This document shows positions 7,561-14,327 of a stretch of 24,754 bases of DNA, in pieces. Position 1 is the first letter of the stretch; every line of letters starts with the position of its first letter. Origin of the DNA: a virus; IMG/VR virus record IMGVR_UViG_3300024346_000481, positions 1 through 24,754 of that record. One strand, written 5' to 3'. Position numbers and translations under genes: made by a program. The notes beneath the pieces were generated by a model that saw only the letters and a list, made by a program, of their open reading frames with translations, ran no database searches and was not told the DNA's origin.

Positions 7561-7975
7561 GAGAGAACTAAAACACATATTAAAACCTTTAATCAAAGAA
7601 TGTATTAAAGAAGTTATTTTTGAAGATGGGGTTTTATCTAATATTATTTCAGAAGTTGTTATAGGAACAGAATTAATAAAAGAAAATAATAAAAGCTCTT
7701 CAGGCATTATACCTAGATCTAAAAACTTGTCAAGGAAAAAAACAACACAACCTAAAAAACAAAAAATTGAAATGCAGAGCAATCGCAATAAGATTTTAGA
7801 ATCTTTAGGTAAAACAGCATATGGTGGGGTTGACATATTTGAAGGAACTGCTCCCCTCTCAAGGGGAGGTGTACCATCTAACCCATCAGTAGTAAGCACT
7901 TCCTCAGAGGGAGCACCTATGTTTGACGACCTTGATCCTTCGGATCCCGGCGTTGATATCTCCAAATTTTTTTAA
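7553..7975 (+). CDS. Unknown small protein, candidate prohead core or internal head protein (140 aa)
   Basis: A 140-residue protein that overlaps the previous gene by 8 bases. Residues 1-42 form a strongly amphipathic helix (MNKRELKHILKPLIKECIKE and following Val/Ile/Leu positions). Next comes a basic Lys/Asn/Ser-rich linker (45-78), then a defined segment ILESLGKTAYGGVDIFEGT, a Gly/Ser/Pro-rich part (PLSRGGVPSNPSVVSTSS) and an acidic end DDLDPSDPGVDISKFF. Two conserved-looking ends around a low-complexity middle are typical of core proteins in T4-like heads. The sequence L-G-K-T-A-Y-G-G-V-D-I-F-E is distinctive and would make a good search seed. No enzyme motif is present. Function inferred only from location. 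Confidence 0.75.
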   Translation: MNKRELKHILKPLIKECIKEVIFEDGVLSNIISEVVIGTELIKENNKSSSGIIPRSKNLSRKKTTQPKKQKIEMQSNRNKILESLGKTAYGGVDIFEGTAPLSRGGVPSNPSVVSTSSEGAPMFDDLDPSDPGVDISKFF

Positions 7976-7987
7976 TAAGGAAAACAA

Positions 7988-8254
7988 ATGGCTAAAAGAG
8001 TTAACTTAGAGGTAAAAGTTCGTCATGGCGATTCTTTAGAGCGAGCAATCAAGAAGTTTATGAGGAAGTTAAAGAAAGAAAGAATCGTTGAAGAATATAT
8101 AGCGAAGCAACGATATGAAAAGCCGTCAGCGGTTAGGCACAGAAAGAAAAGATTATCTGAGAAAAAGAGAAAACAAGAGTTAGAGGCTGAGAAAGAAAAA
8201 GAGAAAACTATTTATACTAGCGGCGGAAGGCCTCCAAAAAAGACCAAGAGGTAA
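7988..8254 (+). CDS. rpsU: Ribosomal protein bS21 homologue
   Basis: An 88-residue, very basic protein that aligns by eye with bacterial ribosomal protein bS21 (E. coli, 71 residues) over residues 6-60. Both have K-V-R near the start, an A-(I/L)-(K/R)-(K/R)-F helix (here ERAIKKFMRKLKK), a second helix start V-x-E, and the hallmark Y-E-K-P (here RYEKPSAVRHRKKR) followed by a Lys/Arg-rich helix. The C-terminal part is extended to KEKTIYTSGGRPPKKTKR. In bacteria bS21 sits on the 30S platform near the anti-Shine-Dalgarno sequence and helps initiation. Phage-encoded S21 is known from some marine and large phages, where replacing host S21 to favour phage mRNA is a proposed role. It has its own AAGGA ribosome site at 7977-7981 and lies inside the head operon, 12 bases after the previous gene. 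Confidence 0.85.
   Translation: MAKRVNLEVKVRHGDSLERAIKKFMRKLKKERIVEEYIAKQRYEKPSAVRHRKKRLSEKKRKQELEAEKEKEKTIYTSGGRPPKKTKR
8208..8219 (+). promoter_or_regulatory. Candidate late promoter element (ACTATTTATACT)
   Basis: ACTATTTATACT near the 3' end of the S21 gene, 42 bases before the start of the next structural gene. It resembles the ACTATTTAYTRA element found in three inter-gene gaps of this window. Promoter function is inferred only from position and recurrence. Confidence 0.2.
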
Positions 8255-8261
8255 ATGAGTC

Positions 8262-8693
8262 ATGTCAACATTTAAATATCACAAACCGGGACTTCAAAAC
8301 GTTGGATCATATCAGGCGTCTGCAATCCCATACGTTACGTCATCCTTAACTGTGGCAGCGTCTGGAACAACTGGGCCTACTGTTGTTTCCCTCCCCCAGA
8401 TTTCAAGATTTGTCACGGTAAAGAACACTGTTGATGAAGCCTCCACGACAGGCTCGATGAGGGTCGGGTTTTCTTCGCAGGGTACCGTGGCTTCATCTTC
8501 CTTGGGGCACCCGAACAATTATTTTATTCTTGACCCCGGTGAGAGTTATACTGGTGAATGGCGCGTTAGAGATATCTATCTCATGGGTCACGCCGAACAT
8601 GAAGCTTCCGCTTCAATAATAGCAGGTCTTACGCCGATCTCCACATCTTCACTAGCCTTTGATAACTGGTCTGGTTCACTCGGCATCGGCTAA
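8262..8693 (+). CDS. Small beta-rich virion-type protein (143 aa), unknown
   Basis: A 143-residue protein rich in Ser, Thr, Gly and Val with almost no Lys, the style of a capsid surface or tail protein. Alternating strands are clear: TSSLTVAAS, TVVSLPQIS, RFVTVKNTV, SMRVGFSSQG, then NNYFILDPGESYTGEWRVRDIYLMG and a final strand ASASIIAGLT. This reads as a single beta-sandwich. It has its own ribosome site (GAGG just before the upstream stop) and is the first of three small beta-rich genes that sit between S21 and the scaffold gene. T4-like phages often carry decoration proteins (Hoc, Soc) elsewhere; similarity to them cannot be claimed here. Capsid decoration or head fibre is the best guess. 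Confidence 0.75.
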   Translation: MSTFKYHKPGLQNVGSYQASAIPYVTSSLTVAASGTTGPTVVSLPQISRFVTVKNTVDEASTTGSMRVGFSSQGTVASSSLGHPNNYFILDPGESYTGEWRVRDIYLMGHAEHEASASIIAGLTPISTSSLAFDNWSGSLGIG

Positions 8694-8707
8694 TACAGGG
8701 GGTCACG

Positions 8708-9214
8708 ATGGCAGGTAGAGGGTCTTGGAGTTCTGATCATACCTTGCAAACTTATGCAAGGGTACACGACGAGCAATCCAAAAAGTCTGGCGTCGAAGTG
8801 ACCCCTTTGGTGCTGGGTTCAACAGGTGTCGTTCAGAATATCTTCCCCAGAATATTTGGCCCTGCTGATAGCGGCCCGTTGGTGTTGGCCACAACTGCGG
8901 TTGACGGAAACACATACACTGCGTCCTGTGATGATGATTTAATCTTTTTTAGAATAAATACCGCAGTTTCAACCGTGCAGAGGGTATTACTACCTTCTGC
9001 GGCGTCTTGCGCTGGAGGTTTTTTTATAATCAAGGACGATTTGGGCGTAGCTGGAACCCCCAACCCTCACAACCCCGGTGTGAATTATTATATATATGTT
9101 AGAGATTCTACGAGTACAATAGATGGCGAGAGTAATTATATTATAGAAAATCAATATGGCGCAGTGTGGCTCCTTTCAGATGGAACAGACTACCACTTAT
9201 TAGAGGTGTTTTGA
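8708..9214 (+). CDS. Beta-rich virion-type protein, paralogue-like to next gene (168 aa)
   Basis: A 168-residue protein whose first 65 residues (SWSSDHTLQTYARVHDEQSK and a Gly/Pro segment with NIFPRIFGPAD) form a distinct N-terminus, while residues 66-168 are beta-rich. The second part contains VLLPSAAS-x-GGFFIIKDDLG, a strand NYYIYVRD, then TIDGESNYIIENQYGAVWLLSDGTDYHLLE. The order strand, L-P-x-A-S, G-x-x-x-I-x-K-D, a glycine-rich turn, T-(I/V)-x-G, I-x-x-x-Y-G-(A/S) and final strand is repeated in the next gene, so the two probably share a fold. This pattern is common in fibre-like or decoration proteins of phages. The start at 8708 has GGGGG at 8698-8702 as a ribosome site; there is no signal peptide. 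Confidence 0.75.
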   Translation: MAGRGSWSSDHTLQTYARVHDEQSKKSGVEVTPLVLGSTGVVQNIFPRIFGPADSGPLVLATTAVDGNTYTASCDDDLIFFRINTAVSTVQRVLLPSAASCAGGFFIIKDDLGVAGTPNPHNPGVNYYIYVRDSTSTIDGESNYIIENQYGAVWLLSDGTDYHLLEVF

Positions 9215-9215
9215 T

Positions 9216-9536
9216 ATGTCACTTAAATTAGATTATAACGTTATCACTTCAGATTATTCTTGTAGTTCCGGAGATACAACAATTATCGTTGATACAACAA
9301 CAGCCGCTATACAGGTTACACTTCCCCTTGCAAGCACCGAGAATGGGAGAATTATAATTGTAAAAGACTCAGAGGGGAGTGCCTCGGTTAATAATATTAC
9401 AGTGGAATCCCAAGGATCAGAAACAGTAGAAGGTGCTACAAGTCTATTAATACAGTCTGATTATGGCTCAATTATTCTCGCATCATCTGGAAGTGAAGGT
9501 TCCTATCCGGGTTGGGCTTTTGTATCAACAAACTAA
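9216..9536 (+). CDS. Beta-rich virion-type protein, paralogue-like to previous gene (106 aa)
   Basis: A 106-residue protein that starts one base after the previous stop, with AGGTG as ribosome site. It is essentially one beta-rich domain: TTIIVDTTTAAIQVTLPLAS, ENGRIIIVKDSEGSAS, NNITVESQGSETVEGATS, LLIQSDYGSIILASSGSE and a final GWAFVSTN. These elements line up with the C-terminal 100 residues of the protein at 8708, which has the same L-P-x-A-S, I-x-K-D and x-I-x-x-x-Y-G-x landmarks. It lacks that protein's N-terminal domain, which suggests duplication with loss or gain of an N-terminal anchor. A role as head fibre or decoration component is inferred from composition and from its position before gp22 and gp23. 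Confidence 0.75.
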   Translation: MSLKLDYNVITSDYSCSSGDTTIIVDTTTAAIQVTLPLASTENGRIIIVKDSEGSASVNNITVESQGSETVEGATSLLIQSDYGSIILASSGSEGSYPGWAFVSTN

Positions 9537-9572
9537 CCTATAATAATTATTTTTCTTTTAAGGACGAAGAAT

Positions 9573-9584
9573 ACTATTTATTGA
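9573..9584 (+). promoter_or_regulatory. Candidate late promoter element before scaffold gene
   Basis: ACTATTTATTGA lies in the 75-base gap between the small beta-rich genes and gp22, 27 bases before the gp22 start. Near-identical sequences occur in the gaps before the genes at 12550 and 15242. The gap is otherwise AT-rich with no terminator visible. The role as promoter is inferred. Confidence 0.3.
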
Positions 9585-9611
9585 TAGATAAAAATGATCG
9601 GGAGATATAAT

Positions 9612-10676
9612 ATGTCTGATATGCTGAATGATGCAATCGTCGACGCCGAGGCGTTGAAAGTTGCTGCTTTAAAAAACGCAGAAGCACTTTTTCTGGAAAA
9701 ACACTCATCTGAGATTAAAGAAGCTGTCGAAATGCTTCTCGAACAAGATGATCTGGATATGCTTGGTCTCTCTGGTGGGGGGTCAGCTGGAGATAGTCTT
9801 GAAGTAGGACCTCAGACTGATGTTTCCCCTGAAGAAGAGGCAACCCTGAGCGATATCCCTTACGTCGGGAGTCACCACCTTGATACAGTACCCGGAGTGA
9901 TCGAGGAAGACGAGCTGGTAGAGATTGATCTCGACATATCAGACCTCGCAGGGGAACTTAATGATGATCCCGCTCCTCCCCCCACGGGAGAAGAAGAATT
10001 GGGTGATGGCATGAACCTTGATTTTTTAGATGACTCCGATCTCCCCCCAACAGGAGACCCTAGCTCTGAGATGGAGATAAACGAAAACCTTCTTCAGGGG
10101 ATACTCGAAGAGCTTGAGCTTGATTATGAATCAAAACCTCAAGGGTTCGCGCCACGCGGAGCAATGCCAACCAAAGAGCTGGAAAGAAAACTGGAGCTTC
10201 TTGATTCGATTGAAGAACTTGAAGCCGAGAATGGCAAAATTAAAGATGAAAATGAAAACCTAAAAGAATCTCTCGATCTTCTTGAAAAGATCCTTGAGGA
10301 CCAAAAGAATACAAATAAGAAGTATGTTCGAGGAGTCAGCGCCCTCGAACAAAAACTTAATGAAGTCATGCTTTCGAATGCAAGACTTCTATATACCAAC
10401 AAGGCCTTGAATAGTATCTCCTTGAATGAGCGACAAAAACAAAAAGTTGTCGAATCTATTTCAAGAGCCTCAACTGTCGAAGAAGCTAAGGTTATTTTTG
10501 AAACCCTTGAAAGCGCAGTGGGAGCCCTTTCTACCAGAAAGAGAACTCCAAAATCACTTAGCGAGGTTGTTAGCCGAAATTCTTCACCCTTTTATTCACA
10601 GAGAAAAGAGTCAAAATCAATGGAAGAATCTTTTGCTCAACGAATGAGAGAAATTGCTGGAATTAAAAAATCATAG
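9612..10676 (+). CDS. gp22: Prohead core scaffold protein (gp22)
   Basis: A 354-residue scaffold protein directly upstream of the capsid gene, as in T4. The ATG at 9612 (GGAG at 9601-9604, spacing 7) is preferred to one at 9594 that has no ribosome site. Residues 1-45 are an amphipathic Ala/Glu-rich helix (MLNDAIVDAEALKVAALKNA); 50-160 are acidic and Pro/Gly-rich; 186-257 form a long charged coiled coil (LEKILEDQ, LEAENGKIKDENENLKESLD); 258-305 hold LLYTNKALNSISLNERQKQK and STVEEAKVIFETLE, a segment typical of marine gp22 homologues; and the end is FAQRMREIAGIKKS. The protein fills the prohead core and is later cut up by the protease encoded at 6269. Multiple L-x-E sites are present. It is longer than T4 gp22 (about 269), mainly through the acidic part. 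Confidence 0.92.
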   Translation: MSDMLNDAIVDAEALKVAALKNAEALFLEKHSSEIKEAVEMLLEQDDLDMLGLSGGGSAGDSLEVGPQTDVSPEEEATLSDIPYVGSHHLDTVPGVIEEDELVEIDLDISDLAGELNDDPAPPPTGEEELGDGMNLDFLDDSDLPPTGDPSSEMEINENLLQGILEELELDYESKPQGFAPRGAMPTKELERKLELLDSIEELEAENGKIKDENENLKESLDLLEKILEDQKNTNKKYVRGVSALEQKLNEVMLSNARLLYTNKALNSISLNERQKQKVVESISRASTVEEAKVIFETLESAVGALSTRKRTPKSLSEVVSRNSSPFYSQRKESKSMEESFAQRMREIAGIKKS

Positions 10677-10688
10677 GAGGATATCTAA

Positions 10689-12455
10689 ATGTCTGTTTAT
10701 AAAAAATTAACAGAAGGCCTTGTCGACCGCAATTTGCGGAAAGAAGGTGCTGCTGTACTTGACAAATGGGAGAGTACCGGACTTCTTGAAGGTCTCGACT
10801 CTCCCCAGAAAAAGCGATCGATGGCTCGGTTGCTTGAGAACGAAGCGAAAGAAGTTCTTCGCTTGACAGAATCTTCTTCAATGGCCGGTGGTGACGTTGA
10901 AGGCTTTGCAGCCGTTGCATTTCCAATGGTTCGAAGAATCTTTGGATCACTCGTTGCAAACGATCTGGTCTCTGTCCAACCAATGTCACTCCCCTCAGGG
11001 CTGATTTTCTTCTTGGATTTCACCCATAGTGATAGCACAGCGAGTCGCCTTGGTGGAGTTGCTGATGCATCAATTTATGGTGGCGGAGTTGTGGCAAGCG
11101 AACTGACCGGTGGTGTCTCTGACATCAAAGAAACTGGCGGTGGTTTTTATAACCTCGCAAACGCTTATTCTTCACCAACTGGCTCTGTTCCTGTCGCCGG
11201 TAATGCATCTACATTATCTCTTAATACGGCTCAATTCCAGATTTCATCAGCTACAGATGCACAGCTTAAGACTATTCAGTATGACCCTGATCTTGTCGGA
11301 ACTTCTGATCATGTTCTGGTTCTTACTTTGGCTTCTTCTGCTTTGACTTCTTTGAACAAAGACTTGGTTACAGCCGTTGGGGTCACTGTTGGTGGCGACA
11401 CTGATGCTACTCTTGTCCGAAGATTGACCAGAATTGATGTTCGAACTGGAGATATTACCCTTGTTCTTAAAAAATCAAGTGCGTTTACCGACACCGCTGC
11501 AGATGATACATACGACGCCGACAACGCCGAGGTTTTACACTCTGGTGCAAGCCACGTATTTACTTATCCAAAAGCTGACGCCTTCGCAGAGGCAGGTCTC
11601 GGTGCTGTTGTTGGTACTGATAACTGGGGACTTGAAGGTGCAAATGATACCGGAGGCGCGTTCAATGGCAAACCAGTCGATCAGATCCCTGAGATCGACA
11701 TCAAGGTTGACTCTATCGCAGTGTCAGCAATGACCAAAAAGCTCAAGGCAAAATGGACCCCAGAACTGGGCCAAGACCTTCAGGCTTACCATAACCTCGA
11801 TGCTGAAGTTGAGCTTACCGGTATTCTCTCCGAGCAGATTGCTCTTGAGATCGACCGAGAAATCCTCAACGACCTCATCCAAGGTGCAACCGCCGGTACT
11901 TACTACTGGTCACGTCGTCCCGGTCGATTCGTTGATCGCGGCACAGGTAGTGATATCAGCTCTTTCTCTAACGAGTCACTGCTTGGTGCGGACTTCACGG
12001 GTACCGTCAGCGAATGGTATGAGACTCTTCTCGAAACCGTCAATGACATCTCGGCTCAGATCCACCGCAAGGTGCTCCGAGGTGGCGCTAACTTCATCGT
12101 CATCGGTCCTGAAACCGCTAACATCCTTGAGTTCACCTCTGGCTTCCGAGCTTCCGTGACTCATGATTCGGTTACTGGTACCACCGGTGCGGTCAAGATT
12201 GGTTCAATGTCGAAGAAATTCGACGTCTATGTCGATCCTTACTTCCCTCGTAATCTCGTCCTCGTTGGTCGTAACGGAGGCAGCTTCTTGGAAAGCGGAT
12301 ATGTGTATGCTCCATATGTCCCACTCCAGACTACTCCCACGATCTTCGGAGTCGAAGACTTCGTGCCAAGAAAAGGCGTCATGACTCGATATGCGAAGAA
12401 AATGGTTCGTCCTGATATGTATGGCCTCGTTGTCATCAAGGACTTCCTCGGTTAA
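10689..12455 (+). CDS. gp23: Major capsid protein precursor (gp23)
   Basis: A 588-residue capsid protein, slightly longer than T4 gp23 (521). An N-terminal propeptide is followed by the family segment GGDVEGFAAVAFPMVRRIFG, then VSVQPMSLPSGLIFFLDF (HK97-fold N-arm and strand). The middle holds an inserted Gly/Ser/Asp-rich region; the C-terminal half has KLKAKWTPELGQDLQAYHNL, the spine helix segment ILSEQIALEIDREILNDLI, and RGGANFIVIGPETANILE, with FVPRKGVMTRYAKKMVRPDM near the end. The best processing site is LTE61 before SSS at 62, close to T4's cleavage after residue 65. Ribosome site AGGAGG at 10675-10680 is excellent, in keeping with the highest expression of the window. A strong terminator follows the gene. 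Confidence 0.97.
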   Translation: MSVYKKLTEGLVDRNLRKEGAAVLDKWESTGLLEGLDSPQKKRSMARLLENEAKEVLRLTESSSMAGGDVEGFAAVAFPMVRRIFGSLVANDLVSVQPMSLPSGLIFFLDFTHSDSTASRLGGVADASIYGGGVVASELTGGVSDIKETGGGFYNLANAYSSPTGSVPVAGNASTLSLNTAQFQISSATDAQLKTIQYDPDLVGTSDHVLVLTLASSALTSLNKDLVTAVGVTVGGDTDATLVRRLTRIDVRTGDITLVLKKSSAFTDTAADDTYDADNAEVLHSGASHVFTYPKADAFAEAGLGAVVGTDNWGLEGANDTGGAFNGKPVDQIPEIDIKVDSIAVSAMTKKLKAKWTPELGQDLQAYHNLDAEVELTGILSEQIALEIDREILNDLIQGATAGTYYWSRRPGRFVDRGTGSDISSFSNESLLGADFTGTVSEWYETLLETVNDISAQIHRKVLRGGANFIVIGPETANILEFTSGFRASVTHDSVTGTTGAVKIGSMSKKFDVYVDPYFPRNLVLVGRNGGSFLESGYVYAPYVPLQTTPTIFGVEDFVPRKGVMTRYAKKMVRPDMYGLVVIKDFLG

Positions 12456-12476
12456 TTCGTTTAATTGATTTGGCTT

Positions 12477-12511
12477 AAAACCCCACCTTGACTAGTTTGA
12501 GGTGGGGTTTT
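12477..12511 (+). terminator. Strong intrinsic terminator after the capsid gene
   Basis: AAAACCCCACCT (12477-12488) pairs perfectly over 12 bases with AGGTGGGGTTTT (12500-12511), with an 11-base loop and the T run at the end of the right arm. It starts 21 bases after the gp23 stop and separates the capsid operon from the neck genes. Confidence 0.92.
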
Positions 12512-12522
12512 GTATATCTTGG

Positions 12523-12534
12523 ACTATTTACTGA
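12523..12534 (+). promoter_or_regulatory. Candidate late promoter element after the capsid terminator
   Basis: ACTATTTACTGA lies between the gp23 terminator and the next start (12550), so a fresh transcription start here would make sense. It partly abuts the GAGGAGG ribosome site (12535-12541), leaving almost no leader; that weakens the case. Inferred from recurrence of the motif. Confidence 0.25.
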
Positions 12535-12549
12535 GAGGAGGGTTTATTA

Positions 12550-13824
12550 ATGGCAATTCCCACACTTACCCCTGAAAGTCAATTGGTCGCCGTTGCTTTA
12601 CCCTCGGGCAGCTCGGATACCGCAGCACAAGTTATCGATGCTTTACCGCATAAAATCTACACAAGCCAAGAATTTGTGACAGGAGCATTAACTCAAGTCG
12701 CATTTACTTTTGTAAAGCTTGGTGGAAATGTCCTAGATATCGAATTAAATAAAAAAGATATATATGCGAATTATGAAGAAGCCTGTTCTGAATATTCTTA
12801 TCTAGTTAATATTCATCAAGCAAAAAATGCTCTACCTAGTCTGCTTGGAAACACGACAGCCTCTTTTGATCATAAAGGCGAGGTCGAAGCTGGAGGACCC
12901 GAGGGTATTGAGCTAAAATATCCCCGTCTTCGTTTTGAATATGCAGCAAGGGTCGCCGACGCTGTTGAGACCAAGATAGGGATCGGAGGGTCTCAGACTA
13001 TTTACTCTGCATCCTTCGATACAGAGGTCAACAGACAGGATTATGACCTGCAAGAGATCATTACAACCTCTGCTGCGTCTGACCCAGACCTGCCTTATTC
13101 AGACGTAAATCTCGGTGCAGGAAAAGTCGGGAACAAAAGAATTGAAATCAAAAAAGTGTTCTTTAAAACTCCTCAAGCAATGTGGAGATTCTTTGGGTAT
13201 TATGGTGGCCTGAACGTTGTTGGTAATATGTTCTCATATGGTCAATATACGGACGACTCAACCTTTGAAGTAATCCCCGCTTGGCAAAATAAATTGCAAG
13301 CCATGGCCTTTGAGGATTCAATGAAGACAAGAGTATCCCATTATTCCTATGAATTAAAGAACAACAAGATAAGAATATTCCCTGCCACTGCCCTTATTCA
13401 GCCACGAAAAATGTGGTTTGAATTTACGGTTCAAGAAGACGCTTGGGCCGAGAGTACAGACAGAACCTCGGGTGTCAGTGGAATAAATAACATGAATACA
13501 CTTCCATATGGTAACATACCATACGAGAGTATAAACTCAATGGGTAAACAATGGATCAGACGTTTTGCTTTAGCCTTATCTAAGGGTGTTTTAGGTAAAA
13601 TTAGGGGAAAATTCCAAACTTTGCCAATCCCGGGTGAGTCTGTAACACTCGACCACGCTGTTTTGGTCACGGAAAGCAAAGAAGAACAAGAAAAACTCAG
13701 AGAAGAGCTAAAAACTGTCTTGGCAGAGATGACTTACGATAAATTAGCGGAGATAGACGCTTCAACAATGGAATCAGCGTCAAAAGTCCATCAACAGATG
13801 CCTAATTTGATCTATGTTGGCTAA
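12550..13824 (+). CDS. Probable neck or head-completion protein (gp13-like)
   Basis: A 424-residue protein following the capsid gene. Residues 35-100 carry a pattern seen in head-tail connector proteins: QEFVTGALTQVAFTFVKLGG, then VLDIELNKKDIYANYEEACS and EYSYLVNIHQAKN. The second half has VFFKTPQAMWRFFGYYGGLN and a beta-rich part (FEFTVQEDAWAE), ending in a charged helix (EEQEKLREELKTVLAEMTYD). T4 gp13 is 309 residues and works with gp14 to close the packaged head. Here the next genes look like gp14 and gp15, so position strongly suggests gp13, but the sequence match is by pattern only. A very strong GAGGAGG ribosome site precedes it. Alternative: another neck-associated virion protein. Confidence 0.85.
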   Translation: MAIPTLTPESQLVAVALPSGSSDTAAQVIDALPHKIYTSQEFVTGALTQVAFTFVKLGGNVLDIELNKKDIYANYEEACSEYSYLVNIHQAKNALPSLLGNTTASFDHKGEVEAGGPEGIELKYPRLRFEYAARVADAVETKIGIGGSQTIYSASFDTEVNRQDYDLQEIITTSAASDPDLPYSDVNLGAGKVGNKRIEIKKVFFKTPQAMWRFFGYYGGLNVVGNMFSYGQYTDDSTFEVIPAWQNKLQAMAFEDSMKTRVSHYSYELKNNKIRIFPATALIQPRKMWFEFTVQEDAWAESTDRTSGVSGINNMNTLPYGNIPYESINSMGKQWIRRFALALSKGVLGKIRGKFQTLPIPGESVTLDHAVLVTESKEEQEKLREELKTVLAEMTYDKLAEIDASTMESASKVHQQMPNLIYVG

Positions 13825-13841
13825 TTTAGGAGAAATTTGAT

Positions 13842-14327
13842 ATGTCCGAATGGGAACAACCAAAATCACCACCTGCCCCACTATTTTTGAATAAAAAAGA
13901 GCGCGATCTCGTCAAACAAGTAAATGATGAACTGATCGAGAGAGTAATCGGACAGCAGATTCTTTATTATTCAATAGATTTGGAACATACAAACTTTCAT
14001 CCTATATATGGGGAGGCGATGCATAAAACTTTCTTACCACCAGTGAGAGTTTATGCGCTAGTTAATCTAGATTTATTTGAAACCTCCTTCCTTCAGGGCG
14101 GAGCATTAGACAAAAAGAAAGAGATAACTGTAAAATTTCATAAAAGACGACTGACAGATGACCAAAACCTCTTCGTAAGCGAAGGAGACTTTGTGTTATA
14201 TAGTGACTTGTTTTTTGAGATAGTGACTTTGACAGAACCAAAACAATTGTTCGGACAGATGGATCACAGATTTGAGATAGCCGCAAAATGCATATATTCA
14301 AGGAAGGGGTTGTTTGATGGAAGATAA
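13842..14327 (+). CDS. Probable neck protein (gp14-like)
   Basis: A 161-residue protein, shorter than T4 gp14 (256). It begins with a basic helix (LNKKERDLVKQVNDELIERV), then IGQQILYYSIDLEHTNFHPI, which corresponds to the part of gp14 around a Tyr-rich strand, then YGEAMHKTFLPPVRVYALVN, a strand region, and SEGDFVLYSDLFFEIVTLTE. The E-G-D-x-(I/V)-x-x-x-x-x-L-F-E-I pattern is typical of T4-type neck proteins, where a flat sheet completes the head connector. It is 17 bases after the upstream gene with AGGAG as ribosome site and overlaps the next gene by 11 bases. Assignment rests on this pattern and on order 13-14-15, which is the same as in T4. Confidence 0.85.
   Translation: MSEWEQPKSPPAPLFLNKKERDLVKQVNDELIERVIGQQILYYSIDLEHTNFHPIYGEAMHKTFLPPVRVYALVNLDLFETSFLQGGALDKKKEITVKFHKRRLTDDQNLFVSEGDFVLYSDLFFEIVTLTEPKQLFGQMDHRFEIAAKCIYSRKGLFDGR

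Noticed and set aside
7540-7965. - strand frame of 141 codons opposite the 7553 gene
   Set aside because: The + strand product has a coupled start and distinct domains; the - strand product looks like random hydrophobic sequence.
11800-12159. Alternative + strand frames within the capsid gene
   Set aside because: They overlap the well-conserved gp23 core and have Ser/Leu-rich products with no ribosome site. They arise from biased codon use in gp23.
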